From positions 477,473-541,472 of the forward strand of contig JADCHX010000004.1 in assembly GCA_020248265.1 (NCBI GenBank): DNA of 64,000 nt. Direction: 5' to 3'. A program made the translations under genes and the position numbers. This DNA is from Rhodocyclaceae bacterium (GTDB taxonomy: Bacteria; Pseudomonadota; Gammaproteobacteria; Burkholderiales; CAIKXV01). The notes below the pieces were generated by a model that was not told the origin of the DNA, did no database searches, and saw only the letters and a program-made list of their open reading frames with translations. Positions 24,686 through 33,858 of this stretch are shown piece by piece (within the stretch, counting starts at the first letter, position 1; each line of letters starts with the position of its first letter).

Positions 24686-26355
24686 CAGGGCACCGGCCTT
24701 CCGGGGCTGGCCGGGTCTTCGATGGCGTCGTTCCAAAGGCTTGCCTGCCCCGCTGCGGCGGCTGCGGATGCGGCCGACCGGCGCGGCCGGGCGCGCGCAG
24801 TGCCCGCCGGTACGCGGGTGCGGCGGTCGGCGGGCGGCAGTCCGCTGCGCCGGCTGCCGTGCCGCTGCTGGATCGCGTCAGCCTCGACGCGCGCGTCCGG
24901 GTGCCGCCGGATGGCGGCGATGCGCTCGCGCGCCTGCCGGTAGGCGGTGGCATGGTCGACGATCGGGGCGGGATAGTCGGTGCCGATGATGCAGCCGGAC
25001 TCGCGCTGCACCGCCAGCGGCATCGTGTGGGGTTCGGCGAGGTAGCGCGCCGGCACCCGCGCCAGCGCCGGCAGCGCCGCGCGCAGGAACACGCCCTGCG
25101 GGTCGTGGTCGATCACCTGTTTGGCTGGCGAATAGATGCGGATCGTGTTGATGCCGGTGGTGCCCGACTGCATCTGGAACTGGCTGTAGTGGATGCCTGG
25201 TTCGAAGTCGAGGAAGGCGCGCGCCAGGAACGGCGCGGTGTGGCCCCAGTGCAGCCACAGGTGGTAGGACGCGAACGAGACCAGCATCGCGCGCATCCGG
25301 AAGTTGATCCAGCCGCAGCGCGCGAGCGCCTGCATGCAGGCATCGACCATCGGATAGCCGGTCTCGCCGAGCTGCCATGCGAGCAGCCGCGCGGCCGCGT
25401 CGCTGTCCGGGACGATCGGCCCGCCGTCGCGCAGCGCATCGCAGGCGCGCGCGAAATTCTCGAACTCGATGCGCGGCTCGTCTTCGAGCTTCTGCATGAA
25501 GTGGCAGTGCCAGCGCAGCCGTCCCTGGAACGAATGCAGCGAGCCCGCCCAGCGCGAATCGATGGCTTCGCCGGCGGCGCGCCGGGTGCGGATGTCCAGG
25601 GCGCGTGCCGCTGCGGCCTGGGCGACCCGGCGCATCGAGATCGAGCCCCAGGCGAGATGCGGCGACAGGCGCGAGCAGCGCTCGAAGGCGTCGACCGGGC
25701 TCGACATGCCGCGCCGGTAGTCGACGCCGCGTACCGCGAGGAACTGTGCGAGCGTGGCCAGTGCGGCCGGTTCGCCGCCGCGCTGCGCGTCCGGGCGGGT
25801 CGAGCGGGCCAGCCCGAGCGCATCGTGGCCCATCCGGTGTCCGTGGTCCAGGCCTGCAGGGCCGGTCAGCCGCGCGGGCACGTCGGCGATCGGCTCGGCC
25901 ATCCGCCGCGCCCAGCGGCCCGCCCAGCCGTCCCGGCTCTTCAGCCGGCGCACCACTCCGGTCTGCGGGATCTCCGTCCATGCAACGCCGTTCGACCTGC
26001 ACCAGTGGCCGACCGCAATGTCACGGTCGAAGGTCAGGCGGTTGCCGGTCTCCTCGTGGCTCCACAGGGTGTCGAAGCCGGCTTCGCGGCGCAGGGCGTC
26101 GAGCACGCCCGCCACTTCGCCGGTGCGCAGGGTCAGCGCGATCCCGCGGCGGCGCAGCTCGCGATCGAGCGCCTCCAGGCATTCGTCGATGAACCTGAAC
26201 TGCGCAGGGTCGAACTCGCGCGAGTGCAACAGCGATGGTTCGTAGACGTAGAGGGCGATGACCGGCCCGCGCGCTGCAGCCGAGGCGAGCGGGCGGTGGT
26301 CGTCGATGCGCAGGTCGCGCTTGAACCAGACAACGGAAAGGGCCACGGGCCGCAC
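24685..26355 (-). CDS. Cryptochrome/deoxyribodipyrimidine photolyase family protein
   Basis: A 556-residue photolyase/cryptochrome. It begins with VVWFKRDLRIDDHRPL, the alpha/beta antenna domain. The FAD domain contains SRLSPHLAWGSIS, HCHFMQKLEDEP, TGYPMVDACMQAL, WINFRMRAMLVSF and SQFQMQSGTTGIN. The size and the tail of the FAD domain differ from classical CPD photolyase PhrB, so it may belong to another cryptochrome class. The last about 80 residues are a low-complexity Arg/Ala/Pro tail. The start is probably the GTG at 26355. It heads a four-gene coupled minus-strand operon. Confidence 0.93.
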   Translation of the reverse strand: MRPVALSVVWFKRDLRIDDHRPLASAAARGPVIALYVYEPSLLHSREFDPAQFRFIDECLEALDRELRRRGIALTLRTGEVAGVLDALRREAGFDTLWSHEETGNRLTFDRDIAVGHWCRSNGVAWTEIPQTGVVRRLKSRDGWAGRWARRMAEPIADVPARLTGPAGLDHGHRMGHDALGLARSTRPDAQRGGEPAALATLAQFLAVRGVDYRRGMSSPVDAFERCSRLSPHLAWGSISMRRVAQAAAARALDIRTRRAAGEAIDSRWAGSLHSFQGRLRWHCHFMQKLEDEPRIEFENFARACDALRDGGPIVPDSDAAARLLAWQLGETGYPMVDACMQALARCGWINFRMRAMLVSFASYHLWLHWGHTAPFLARAFLDFEPGIHYSQFQMQSGTTGINTIRIYSPAKQVIDHDPQGVFLRAALPALARVPARYLAEPHTMPLAVQRESGCIIGTDYPAPIVDHATAYRQARERIAAIRRHPDARVEADAIQQRHGSRRSGLPPADRRTRVPAGTARARPRRSAASAAAAAGQASLWNDAIEDPASPGRPVP

Positions 26356-26503
26356 GGATCGGGACGAAGGGCGCAGAGTCTATGCGCAGCGGTGCCGGAC
26401 GGTACCGCTGCGCCGCTTGTCCGGGCGGCGGGCGGCTGCGTACGCCGGCCGCCGACTCGCGCTACCCTCCGGTTCCGTTCAATCCCTGTCGAGGAGTCCT
26501 GCC

Positions 26504-27049
26504 GTGCACAAACCCATCCGCCGCATCGTCACCGGACATGACGCCAAGGGCGTCGCCGTCGTTGTCGAGGACCGCGACGCCCCGAACGTGCGCACCGTCG
26601 AGCTGCGCGGCGGCCTGACCATGAGCGAGCTCTGGGTCAGCGACCGCTCGCCGATGGCGATCGACGCGCCCGATGCGACGGCCTCGGTGAAGACCCTGCA
26701 GCCACCGGCCGGCGGCAACGTGTTCCGCGTGGTGCGCTTCCCGCCGGAGAAGACCTTCATCCACAACCTGACCGGCGAAAAGGCGCGTGCCGCATTCGGT
26801 GCGGTGGGCTCGGCCGAGGCCTCGCAGCACAGCGAGAACGTGCGTCACCCGCTGATGCACAAGACGAAGACCGTAGATTACGGCCTCGTTCTTGAGGGCG
26901 AGATCTGGCTGGTGCTCGACGATTCCGAAGTGCTGTGCCGGCAGGGCGACGTGATCATCCAGCGCGGCACCAACCACGCGTGGAGCAACCGCTCGGACAA
27001 CGACTGCGCGGTCGCGTTCATCCTGATCGACGGCGAACACGACAAGTAG
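26504..27049 (+). CDS. Cupin-domain protein
   Basis: A 181-residue small beta-barrel protein. The cupin core lies at about 115-170: HPLMHKTKTVDYGLVLEGE, then DVIIQRGTNHAWSNRS, containing the metal-site His and Glu residues of motifs 1 and 2. Members range from dioxygenases to sugar isomerases, and this one resembles uncharacterised cupins near aromatic-degradation genes. The start is GTG at 26504, with GAGGAG seven bases upstream and a TACCCT -10-like box at 26463-26468. It is divergent from the photolyase operon and tail to tail with ppx. Confidence 0.88.
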   Translation: MHKPIRRIVTGHDAKGVAVVVEDRDAPNVRTVELRGGLTMSELWVSDRSPMAIDAPDATASVKTLQPPAGGNVFRVVRFPPEKTFIHNLTGEKARAAFGAVGSAEASQHSENVRHPLMHKTKTVDYGLVLEGEIWLVLDDSEVLCRQGDVIIQRGTNHAWSNRSDNDCAVAFILIDGEHDK

Positions 27050-27076
27050 CCTCGACCGCCGCTGCGCGCCGCCCGG

Positions 27077-28591
27077 TCAGGCGACTTCGAGCAGTTCCTG
27101 CATCGGGCGCACGTCGAGCGTGATGCCCGCCTTGCGCCACTGCGCGATCTCGTCGCGCAGCAGGGCGGCGGTCAGCGGGTTGGCCACCAGCCAGTTCGGC
27201 TCGAGCTTGAGCCGGTACTCGCCGCGCTGCATGCGCGCCTCGATCACCGGCAGCACGAGGTCGGTGCGCGAGCGGTGGAACATCGCCGCCAGGCGCAGCG
27301 CCATCGTCGCCGCGATGTCCGCCGGGGTTTCGAGCATGCCCTGCATCTTGTCGAGCGAACCGCGGTGCGCCAGCGCCAGGGTCGCCAGCCGTGCCTGCTC
27401 GCTGCGCGAGAAGCCGGGCATGTCCGCGTTGCGGATGATGTAGGCGGTGTGCTTGTGGTAGCCGGAATGGGCGACCGTGATGCCGATCTCGTGCAGCCGC
27501 GCCGCCCAGTCGAGCAGGTGCCCGGCCGTGGCAGCGCCGGCCGGTTCCCCGTCGAGGAGATCGTGCAGCAGCGCCTGCGCAAGCGTGCCGACGCGGCGGG
27601 CCTGCGCTGCATCGACGTGGTAGCGCTGCATGAACTGCTCGACGGTCAGGTCGCGCATGTCGTGATGGTGGAAGCGGCCCAGCATATCGTAGAGGATGCC
27701 CTGGCGCATGGCGCCGGTGGCCAGCCCCATGTGCGGCACTTCCAGGGCCTCGAACACGGCGAGCATGATCGACAGACCGCCGGGCAGCACCGGCACCCGG
27801 TCGGCGCGCAGGCCGGCCAGCGCCAGCGCGTCCAGCCGGTCGAGCGCGCCGATGCGGATCATCTGCGCTTTCAGGCGCTGCAGGCCATCGAGCGTGATGC
27901 CGTTGTCGGTGTAGCCGTTGAACTCGAGCAGGTCGCCCAGCGCGCGGGCCGTGCCGGAGGAGCCTATCGCATGCATCCACTCGCCGTGGCGGAATGCCTT
28001 GCGTATGGTCTCGAGCTCGGTGCCGGCGGCGGTTTCGGCGGCACGGAAGTTCGACTTGCTCAGCCGGCCGTCTGCGAAGTGCCGCATCGAGAAGCTCACG
28101 CAGCCCATGTACAGGCTCTCCAGCTTCCGCGGTTCCAGTCCGACCCCGATGATGCATTCCGTGGAGCCGCCGCCGATGTCCACCACCAGTCGGGGAGCCG
28201 GCGACGGCGGCAGGCCGTGCGCGACACCGAGGTAGATCAGCCGCGCTTCCTCGCGTCCGGCCACCACCTCGATCGGGAAGCCCAGCGCCGCTTCGGCCCT
28301 GGCCAGGAACTCTTTCGCGTTCTTCGCGACCCGCAGCGTGTTGGTGCCGACCGCGCGCACCGCATCGATCGGCATCCCGCGCAGGCGTTCGCCGAACTGA
28401 CGCAGTGCGTTCAGGCCGCGCTGCTGGGCGGCTTCGTCCAGGCGTTTGTCGGCGCCCAGCCCGGCGCCGATGCGTACCGGCTCGCGCAGCGAATCAAGCG
28501 GGTAGACCTGCTCTCCGACGACCCGGGCAACCTGCAGGTGGAAGCTGTTCGAACCAAGATCGACAGCCGCCAGGGTGGACAGCTGCGTCAT
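27077..28591 (-). CDS. ppx: Exopolyphosphatase (Ppx/GppA family)
   Basis: A 504-residue enzyme that releases phosphate from polyphosphate and may also hydrolyse pppGpp. The actin-like ATPase fold shows VDLGSNSFHLQVARV (10-24), VDIGGGSTECIIG and IGSSGTARAL; the C-terminal HD-like helical domain starts near residue 320. The length matches E. coli Ppx. It follows phoU on the same strand with 46 bases between, linking phosphate sensing with polyphosphate turnover. No pst, phoB or phoR genes are nearby. Confidence 0.95.
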   Translation of the reverse strand: MTQLSTLAAVDLGSNSFHLQVARVVGEQVYPLDSLREPVRIGAGLGADKRLDEAAQQRGLNALRQFGERLRGMPIDAVRAVGTNTLRVAKNAKEFLARAEAALGFPIEVVAGREEARLIYLGVAHGLPPSPAPRLVVDIGGGSTECIIGVGLEPRKLESLYMGCVSFSMRHFADGRLSKSNFRAAETAAGTELETIRKAFRHGEWMHAIGSSGTARALGDLLEFNGYTDNGITLDGLQRLKAQMIRIGALDRLDALALAGLRADRVPVLPGGLSIMLAVFEALEVPHMGLATGAMRQGILYDMLGRFHHHDMRDLTVEQFMQRYHVDAAQARRVGTLAQALLHDLLDGEPAGAATAGHLLDWAARLHEIGITVAHSGYHKHTAYIIRNADMPGFSRSEQARLATLALAHRGSLDKMQGMLETPADIAATMALRLAAMFHRSRTDLVLPVIEARMQRGEYRLKLEPNWLVANPLTAALLRDEIAQWRKAGITLDVRPMQELLEVA

Positions 28592-28637
28592 CGCGCCGGC
28601 CGCCCTCCGGCCAGCCCCACCGTGCGCCGGCGGGCGG

Positions 28638-29339
28638 TCATTGCTCCACTTCGCGTTCGAGCTGCTCGGCGCTCACGTGCCGCACGTCCTTGCCCTTGAT
28701 CAGGTAGACCACGTACTCGGACATGTTTTTCGCATGGTCGCCGATGCGTTCGATCGCCTTCGCCACCCAGAGGATCTCGAGCGATGACGAGATGGTGCGC
28801 GGATCCTCCATCATGAAGGTGATCAGCTTGCGCACGATCGTCTTGAACTCGTCGTCGACCTGCTCGTCGAGCCGTACGACCTTGGCCGGTACCGCGATGT
28901 CGAGCCGCGCGAACGCATCGAGCGACTGGCGAAGCATGTCGACCGCGATCTCGGACACGTGCTTGATGTCGCGGTAGCGCGGGATCTGCAGCGCGTCGCG
29001 CTCGTGCAGGTTCTTCGCCATGCGGGCGATCTTCGACGCCTCGTCGCCGATGCGCTCGAGGTCGGTGATGGTCTTGATGACCGTCAGGATCATGCGCAGG
29101 TCGATTGCCGTCGGCTGGCGGCGCGCGATGATGTGGCTGCACTGTTCGTCGATCTCGATCTCGAGCCCGTTGACCCGGTGGTCGGCTTCGATGATGCGGT
29201 CGCACTGCTCGATGTTGCCGGTGGACAGGACCTCGATCGCGCTGGTGATCTGCTGCTCGACGATGCCACCCATCTGCAGCACGCGGGCGCGCACGGCCTC
29301 GAGTTCCGCATCGAACTGCTTCGCGATGTGCTGGTTCAT
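28638..29339 (-). CDS. phoU: Phosphate-signalling protein PhoU
   Basis: A 233-residue all-helical protein with two three-helix PhoU repeats, each with the metal-binding ExxxD-type motif (LEIEIDEQCSHIIAR in the first, LDEQVDDEFKTIV in the second). It represses the Pho regulon by linking the Pst transporter to PhoR. It starts with MNQHIAKQFDAELEAVR, as in typical PhoU. The neighbour downstream is ppx; upstream is rpiA (94-base gap). The usual pstSCAB genes are absent here, so the operon is a split version. Confidence 0.95.
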   Translation of the reverse strand: MNQHIAKQFDAELEAVRARVLQMGGIVEQQITSAIEVLSTGNIEQCDRIIEADHRVNGLEIEIDEQCSHIIARRQPTAIDLRMILTVIKTITDLERIGDEASKIARMAKNLHERDALQIPRYRDIKHVSEIAVDMLRQSLDAFARLDIAVPAKVVRLDEQVDDEFKTIVRKLITFMMEDPRTISSSLEILWVAKAIERIGDHAKNMSEYVVYLIKGKDVRHVSAEQLEREVEQ

Positions 29340-29433
29340 GTCGGTGTCCCGGTGTCGAGTGATGGATGACCGTGCAGGGTATCTCCCGAATGTGACACGC
29401 GCGTGGCGGCCGTGTCTGCGCAGGATGGCACGT

Positions 29434-30096
29434 TCAACCAGCCAGCGTGCGTACGCCGCCGGCGGAGGCCACCAGCGCGATGTCGGCCGGACGGCGCGCG
29501 AACAGGCCGTTGCAGACCACGCCGGCGATCTGGTTCAGTTCCGACTCGAGCGCAACCGGGTCATGCATCTTCAGGCCATGCACGTCGAGGATCAGGTTGC
29601 CGTTGTCGGTGACGAAGCCGGCGCGCAGGGATGGCTGGCCGCCCATGCGCGCGACCTGCCGCCCGACATGGCTGCGGGCGATCGGCAACACCTCGATCGG
29701 CAGCGGGAAACGGCCGAGCGTACCGACCAGTTTCTTCTCGTCGACGATGCAGACGAAGCGCGTGGCGACGGCCGCCACGATCTTCTCGCGGGTGAGTGCG
29801 CCGCCACCGCCCTTGATCATGCGCATCCGGGCGTCTATCTCGTCGGCGCCGTCGACGTACACCGCGACCTCGTCGACGCTGTTGAGGTCGATCACCCGGA
29901 TCCCCGCGGCCTTCAGCTTCGCGCTGCTGCCTTCGGAGCTGGACACGGCGCCTTCGATCCGGCCTTTCATTGCCGCAAGCTCGGCGATGAAGAAATCGAC
30001 GGTCGAGCCGGTGCCCACGCCGATGACGGCGTTTTCCGGTACGTGCGCGATCGCAGCTTTCGCGGCGCTGCGCTTGAGTTCGTCCTGCGTAGCCAT
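29434..30096 (-). CDS. rpiA: Ribose-5-phosphate isomerase A
   Basis: A 220-residue cytosolic enzyme of the pentose phosphate pathway, interconverting ribose-5-phosphate and ribulose-5-phosphate. The motifs [43 protein letters not shown] (active-site Asp, Glu and Lys) and FPLPIEVLP are all present. The length is that of E. coli RpiA. No ribosome site is visible; a minus-strand AATAAT box ends six bases before the ATG, so the mRNA may be leaderless. It is divergent from ilvA. Confidence 0.96.
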   Translation of the reverse strand: MATQDELKRSAAKAAIAHVPENAVIGVGTGSTVDFFIAELAAMKGRIEGAVSSSEGSSAKLKAAGIRVIDLNSVDEVAVYVDGADEIDARMRMIKGGGGALTREKIVAAVATRFVCIVDEKKLVGTLGRFPLPIEVLPIARSHVGRQVARMGGQPSLRAGFVTDNGNLILDVHGLKMHDPVALESELNQIAGVVCNGLFARRPADIALVASAGGVRTLAG

Positions 30097-30102
30097 GAGA
30101 TG

Positions 30103-30108
30103 ATTATT
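30103..30108 (-). promoter_or_regulatory. -10-like box AATAAT just before rpiA
   Basis: On the minus strand AATAAT ends six bases before the rpiA ATG, so transcription would start at the A of ATG. No Shine-Dalgarno sequence is present between. The -35 region is weak. Confidence 0.3.
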
Positions 30109-30211
30109 GCAGGATCAGGCACCGGATGCACCCGGATCGGCGCCGTGCCGGCCGGCACACCGCCGCCGCACCCCGTTGCGTCTTCGTCACCCACCTTCAG
30201 CGCTGGAAGCC

Positions 30212-31726
30212 ATGCCCACGGAATACCTCGAACGCATCCTCAAGGCCCGCGTCTACGACGTCGCGATCGAGACGCCGCTCGACCTCGCCCCCTCGCTGTC
30301 GGCACGGGTCGGGAACTCGGTGCTGCTCAAGCGGGAGGACATGCAGCCGGTGTTCTCGTTCAAGCTGCGCGGCGCCTACAACAAGATGGTGAACCTGTCG
30401 CCCGCCGCTCTGCGGCGCGGCGTGATCGCGGCCTCTGCCGGCAACCATGCGCAGGGTGTCGCGCTGTCCGCGCAGAAGCTCGGCTGCAAGGCAATGATCG
30501 TGATGCCGGTCACCACGCCGCACATCAAGGTGCAGGCGGTGGCGGCGCGGGGCGCCGAGGTGGTGCTGGCCGGGGATACCTACGACGAAGCCTATGCGCA
30601 TGCGCTGGTGCTGATGAAGCGCCACCGGCTGACCTTCGTGCATCCCTACGACGATCCGGACGTGATCGCCGGACAGGGTACGATCGGCATGGAGATCCTG
30701 CGCGACCATCCGGGGCCGATCGATGCGATCTTCGTCGCGATCGGCGGTGGCGGCCTGATTTCCGGCATCGGCGCCTACGTGAAGCGGCTGCGGCCGGACA
30801 TTCGCCTGATCGGCGTCGAGCCGGTCGATTCCGATGCGATGTACCAGTCGCTGCAGGCCGGGCGCCGGGTACGCCTGGAGCAGGTCGGCCTGTTCGCCGA
30901 TGGCGTCGCGGTGAAGCAGGTCGGGGAGGAAACGTTCCGCCTGTGTCAGGTGCTGGTCGACGAGATCATCCGGGTCGACACCGACGAGATCTGCGCCGCG
31001 ATCAAGGACGTGTTCGAGGATACCCGCTCGATCCTCGAGCCGGCCGGTGCGCTGGCCATCGCCGGCCTGAAGGCGTGGACCAAGCGCGAGAAGGTGCGCG
31101 GCAAGACGCTGGTGGCGATCGCGTGCGGCGCGAACATGAACTTCGACCGCCTGCGTTTCGTCGCCGAACGGGCCGAGATCGGCGAGTCGCGCGAGGCCAT
31201 CCTCGCGGTGACCATCCCGGAGCGGCCGGGCAGCTTCAAGGCGTTCTGCGCGCTGCTCGGCCCGCGCAATGTCACCGAGTTCAACTACCGCTATGCGGAC
31301 GCGGCGCAGGCGCAGGTGTTCGTCGGCATCGAGGTGAAGAGCCGGCGCGAGACCGCCGATCTGGTGAAGGTTCTGAAGAAGGCCGGTCTGGCGGCACAGG
31401 ACCTGACCGACAACGAGATGGCCAAGCTGCATGTGCGCCACCTGGTCGGCGGGCGGGCGCCCTCGGTGGACGACGAGATCGTCTACCGTTTCGAGTTCCC
31501 GGAGCGTCCCGGCGCGCTGATGCGTTTCCTCGAGGCGATGAGCGGCGGCTGGAATATCAGTCTGTTCCACTACCGCAACCACGGGGCCGACTACGGGCGC
31601 GTGCTGGTCGGCATGCAGGTGCCGCCCGGGGATGCGGCGCGGTTCCGCCGGTTCCTGGCGGAACTCGGCTATCGCTACCAGGATGAGTCGGCAAACCCGG
31701 CCTACCGGTTGTTCCTCGGCCGTTGA
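30212..31726 (+). CDS. ilvA: Threonine ammonia-lyase, biosynthetic (threonine deaminase)
   Basis: A 504-residue PLP enzyme making 2-oxobutanoate from threonine, the first step of isoleucine synthesis. The PLP lysine is Lys51 in VFSFKLRGAYNK; the phosphate loop is AIGGGGLISGIG. Two C-terminal ACT-like regulatory domains (from about residue 330; VTIPERPGSFKAFCALL and FEFPERPGALMRFLEAM) identify the long, isoleucine-inhibited biosynthetic form rather than the short catabolic TdcB. The ATG at 30212 follows GGAAG. It is divergent from rpiA. Confidence 0.96.
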   Translation: MPTEYLERILKARVYDVAIETPLDLAPSLSARVGNSVLLKREDMQPVFSFKLRGAYNKMVNLSPAALRRGVIAASAGNHAQGVALSAQKLGCKAMIVMPVTTPHIKVQAVAARGAEVVLAGDTYDEAYAHALVLMKRHRLTFVHPYDDPDVIAGQGTIGMEILRDHPGPIDAIFVAIGGGGLISGIGAYVKRLRPDIRLIGVEPVDSDAMYQSLQAGRRVRLEQVGLFADGVAVKQVGEETFRLCQVLVDEIIRVDTDEICAAIKDVFEDTRSILEPAGALAIAGLKAWTKREKVRGKTLVAIACGANMNFDRLRFVAERAEIGESREAILAVTIPERPGSFKAFCALLGPRNVTEFNYRYADAAQAQVFVGIEVKSRRETADLVKVLKKAGLAAQDLTDNEMAKLHVRHLVGGRAPSVDDEIVYRFEFPERPGALMRFLEAMSGGWNISLFHYRNHGADYGRVLVGMQVPPGDAARFRRFLAELGYRYQDESANPAYRLFLGR

Positions 31727-31741
31727 CCGCTGGCGCCCGGG

Positions 31742-31747
31742 TACAAT
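31742..31747 (+). promoter_or_regulatory. -10-like box TACAAT before the lytic transglycosylase gene
   Basis: TACAAT (5 of 6 consensus) ends six bases before the in-frame GTG at 31754. It would start transcription at that GTG, giving either a leaderless message from GTG or an about 90-base leader before ATG 31844. A TTGACC lies only 13 bases upstream, too close for a standard -35. Confidence 0.35.
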
Positions 31748-31843
31748 CGGGCGGTGAAGCGTTTTTCCACACTGACCTGCTGGCATGAGCCGGGCGCAGA
31801 CGGTTGCTTCCGCACGGAAGGTGCCGGGAGTGCCGCCGCCGTC

Positions 31844-33820
31844 ATGGGCCGGGCAGGCGTCTCTTTATCGGGATTGCGGGCCGGGCTGGCGATCGCGCTG
31901 GTCATCGGACTGGCTGTCGGGCTCGCACCGGTGCTGGTGCCCGCCGCGGCGGCGCAGCCCCAGGTATCGGCGCAGGTGCTGCAGCAGGACGATGAGTTCC
32001 GCGCGGCCCGGGAAGCGTTCCGGCTCGGGCAGGCGGCGCGGCTCGATCAGGTGGCGCCCCGTTTGCGTGGTCACCCGCTCGAGCCCTGGGTCATGTACTG
32101 GCAGTTGCGGCTGCGGCTGGAGACCGCCGAGACCGCCGAGGTGCAGGCCGCACTGGCACGGCTGGCCGACACCCGGGCGGGCGACCAGTTGCGGGCCGAC
32201 TGGCTCAAGGTGCTCGGTCGTCGCGGCCAATGGGACCTGTTCGCGGCTGAACACCCACGGCTTGTGAACAGCGATACCGAGGTCGACTGCCATGCGTTGA
32301 CCCGGCGGCGTGTCGCCGGCGACGCCTCGGCGCTCGCCGAGGCGCGGCCGCTCTGGTTCACCGGGCGCGACCTGCCGGAGAGCTGTACGCCGCTGTTCCA
32401 GGACCTGATCGCCTCCGGAGCGCTGCGCGCCGATGACATCTGGGCGCGTATCCGGCTCGCGTTCGAGGCCGGGCAGGCGGGCACCGTGCGTCGCGTGGCC
32501 GCATTTCTGCCCGCCGGGCAGCAGCCCGACGGCAAGGCGGTCGATTTCGCGCTGAACAATCCGCAGGCGGTACTCGACCGCAGGAACGAGCTGCGCACCC
32601 GCGCGCAGCGCGAGGTCGTGATGTTCGCGGCGCATCGGCTGGCGCGCACGTCGCCGCCGAACGCAGCCGAGGCGTGGGGGCGCATCGACCAGCTGTTCAG
32701 CGAGGCCGAGCGCGGATACACCTGGGGCGCGATCGCCTGGCTGGGCGCGCGCCGGTTCGATCCCGAGGCGCTGCGCTGGTTCCGCATGGCCGGCGGCGTG
32801 CAGCTCAACGACGAGATGCTCGGCTGGCGGGTACGCGCCGCGCTGCGCGCCGAGGCATGGCCGGAGGTACTTGCCGCAATCGGTCAGATGACACCGCGCG
32901 AGCAGCAGGAGGCCGCCTGGCGCTACTGGCGCGCACGCGCGCTGCGCGAACTCAATCGCAACGATGAGGCGGTGCCGATCCTCGCTGCACTGTCGCGCGA
33001 GTTCAGTTTCTATGGCCAGCTCGCGCTGGACGATCTCGGTCCGGTGGCCGGGCCACCCGCGCCGCCGCCCTTCAAGCCGTCGCGCGAAGAGATGGAAGCG
33101 TTCGGCAAGCATCCGGCGGTGCAGCGGGCGCTGGCGTTCTACCGGCTGGAGATGCGTGTCGACGGCAACCGCGAATGGTTCTGGGCGATCCGCAACATGA
33201 CCGACGAGCAATTGCTGTCGGCGGCCGAGTGGTCGCGGCGCAACCGGCTCTGGGACCGTGCGATCGCGACCGCCGAGCGCACCCGCGAACGCCATGACTT
33301 CTCCCTGCGCTTCCTGGCGCCGTTCCGGGAGGAAGTGCAGGTGCACGTGAAGAGCCACCAGCTCGACGAGGCCTTCGTGCTCGGGCTGATCCGCCAGGAG
33401 AGCCGTTTCCTGCCGGATGTGCGGTCGCATGCCGGCGCCTCCGGCCTGATGCAGCTGATGCCGGCCACGGCTGCCTGGGTGGCCAAGCGCACCGGCATGC
33501 TGGATTTCCGGCCGTCGCTGGTGAACGACGTACAGGTCAACCTCGGTCTGGGCACTGCCTATCTGCGTACCGTGCTCAACGACCTCGACGACCATCCGGT
33601 TCTGGCGTCGGCGGCATACAATGCGGGTCCCGGGCGCGCGCGCGCGTGGCGCACGGTGCAGCCCCTGGATGCGGCAATCTACGCCGAGAGCATCCCGTTC
33701 GGCGAAACGCGCGACTATGTGAAGCGCGTGATGTCCAACGCTACCTACTACGCCCAGCAGTTCGGGCATCAGGTGACATCGTTGCGGGCCCGTATCGGCA
33801 CCATTCCCGCGCGCAACTGA
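31844..33820 (+). CDS. Soluble lytic murein transglycosylase (Slt70-like)
   Basis: About 658 residues, periplasmic, cleaving the glycan strand of peptidoglycan with anhydromuramic acid formation. A signal peptide (GLRAGLAIALVIGLAVGLAP, cut near AAAA-QP) is followed by a long alpha-superhelical U domain and a C-terminal SLT domain. The catalytic Glu is in GLIRQESRF; ASGLMQLMPATAAWVAK and VLASAAYNAGPGRA complete the site. I favour ATG 31844 because it places the signal peptide at the N-terminus; GTG 31754 would add 30 residues and lies just after a -10-like box, so it remains possible. Confidence 0.93.
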   Translation: MGRAGVSLSGLRAGLAIALVIGLAVGLAPVLVPAAAAQPQVSAQVLQQDDEFRAAREAFRLGQAARLDQVAPRLRGHPLEPWVMYWQLRLRLETAETAEVQAALARLADTRAGDQLRADWLKVLGRRGQWDLFAAEHPRLVNSDTEVDCHALTRRRVAGDASALAEARPLWFTGRDLPESCTPLFQDLIASGALRADDIWARIRLAFEAGQAGTVRRVAAFLPAGQQPDGKAVDFALNNPQAVLDRRNELRTRAQREVVMFAAHRLARTSPPNAAEAWGRIDQLFSEAERGYTWGAIAWLGARRFDPEALRWFRMAGGVQLNDEMLGWRVRAALRAEAWPEVLAAIGQMTPREQQEAAWRYWRARALRELNRNDEAVPILAALSREFSFYGQLALDDLGPVAGPPAPPPFKPSREEMEAFGKHPAVQRALAFYRLEMRVDGNREWFWAIRNMTDEQLLSAAEWSRRNRLWDRAIATAERTRERHDFSLRFLAPFREEVQVHVKSHQLDEAFVLGLIRQESRFLPDVRSHAGASGLMQLMPATAAWVAKRTGMLDFRPSLVNDVQVNLGLGTAYLRTVLNDLDDHPVLASAAYNAGPGRARAWRTVQPLDAAIYAESIPFGETRDYVKRVMSNATYYAQQFGHQVTSLRARIGTIPARN

Positions 33821-33858
33821 GCGACCGAGCTGTGCACGCAACCGAGCTGGAAATCGAG

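Noticed and set aside
29340-29433. Possible Pho box upstream of phoU (ATGTGACAC)
   Set aside because: Only half of a PhoB-type element matches and there is no second repeat at the 11-base spacing.
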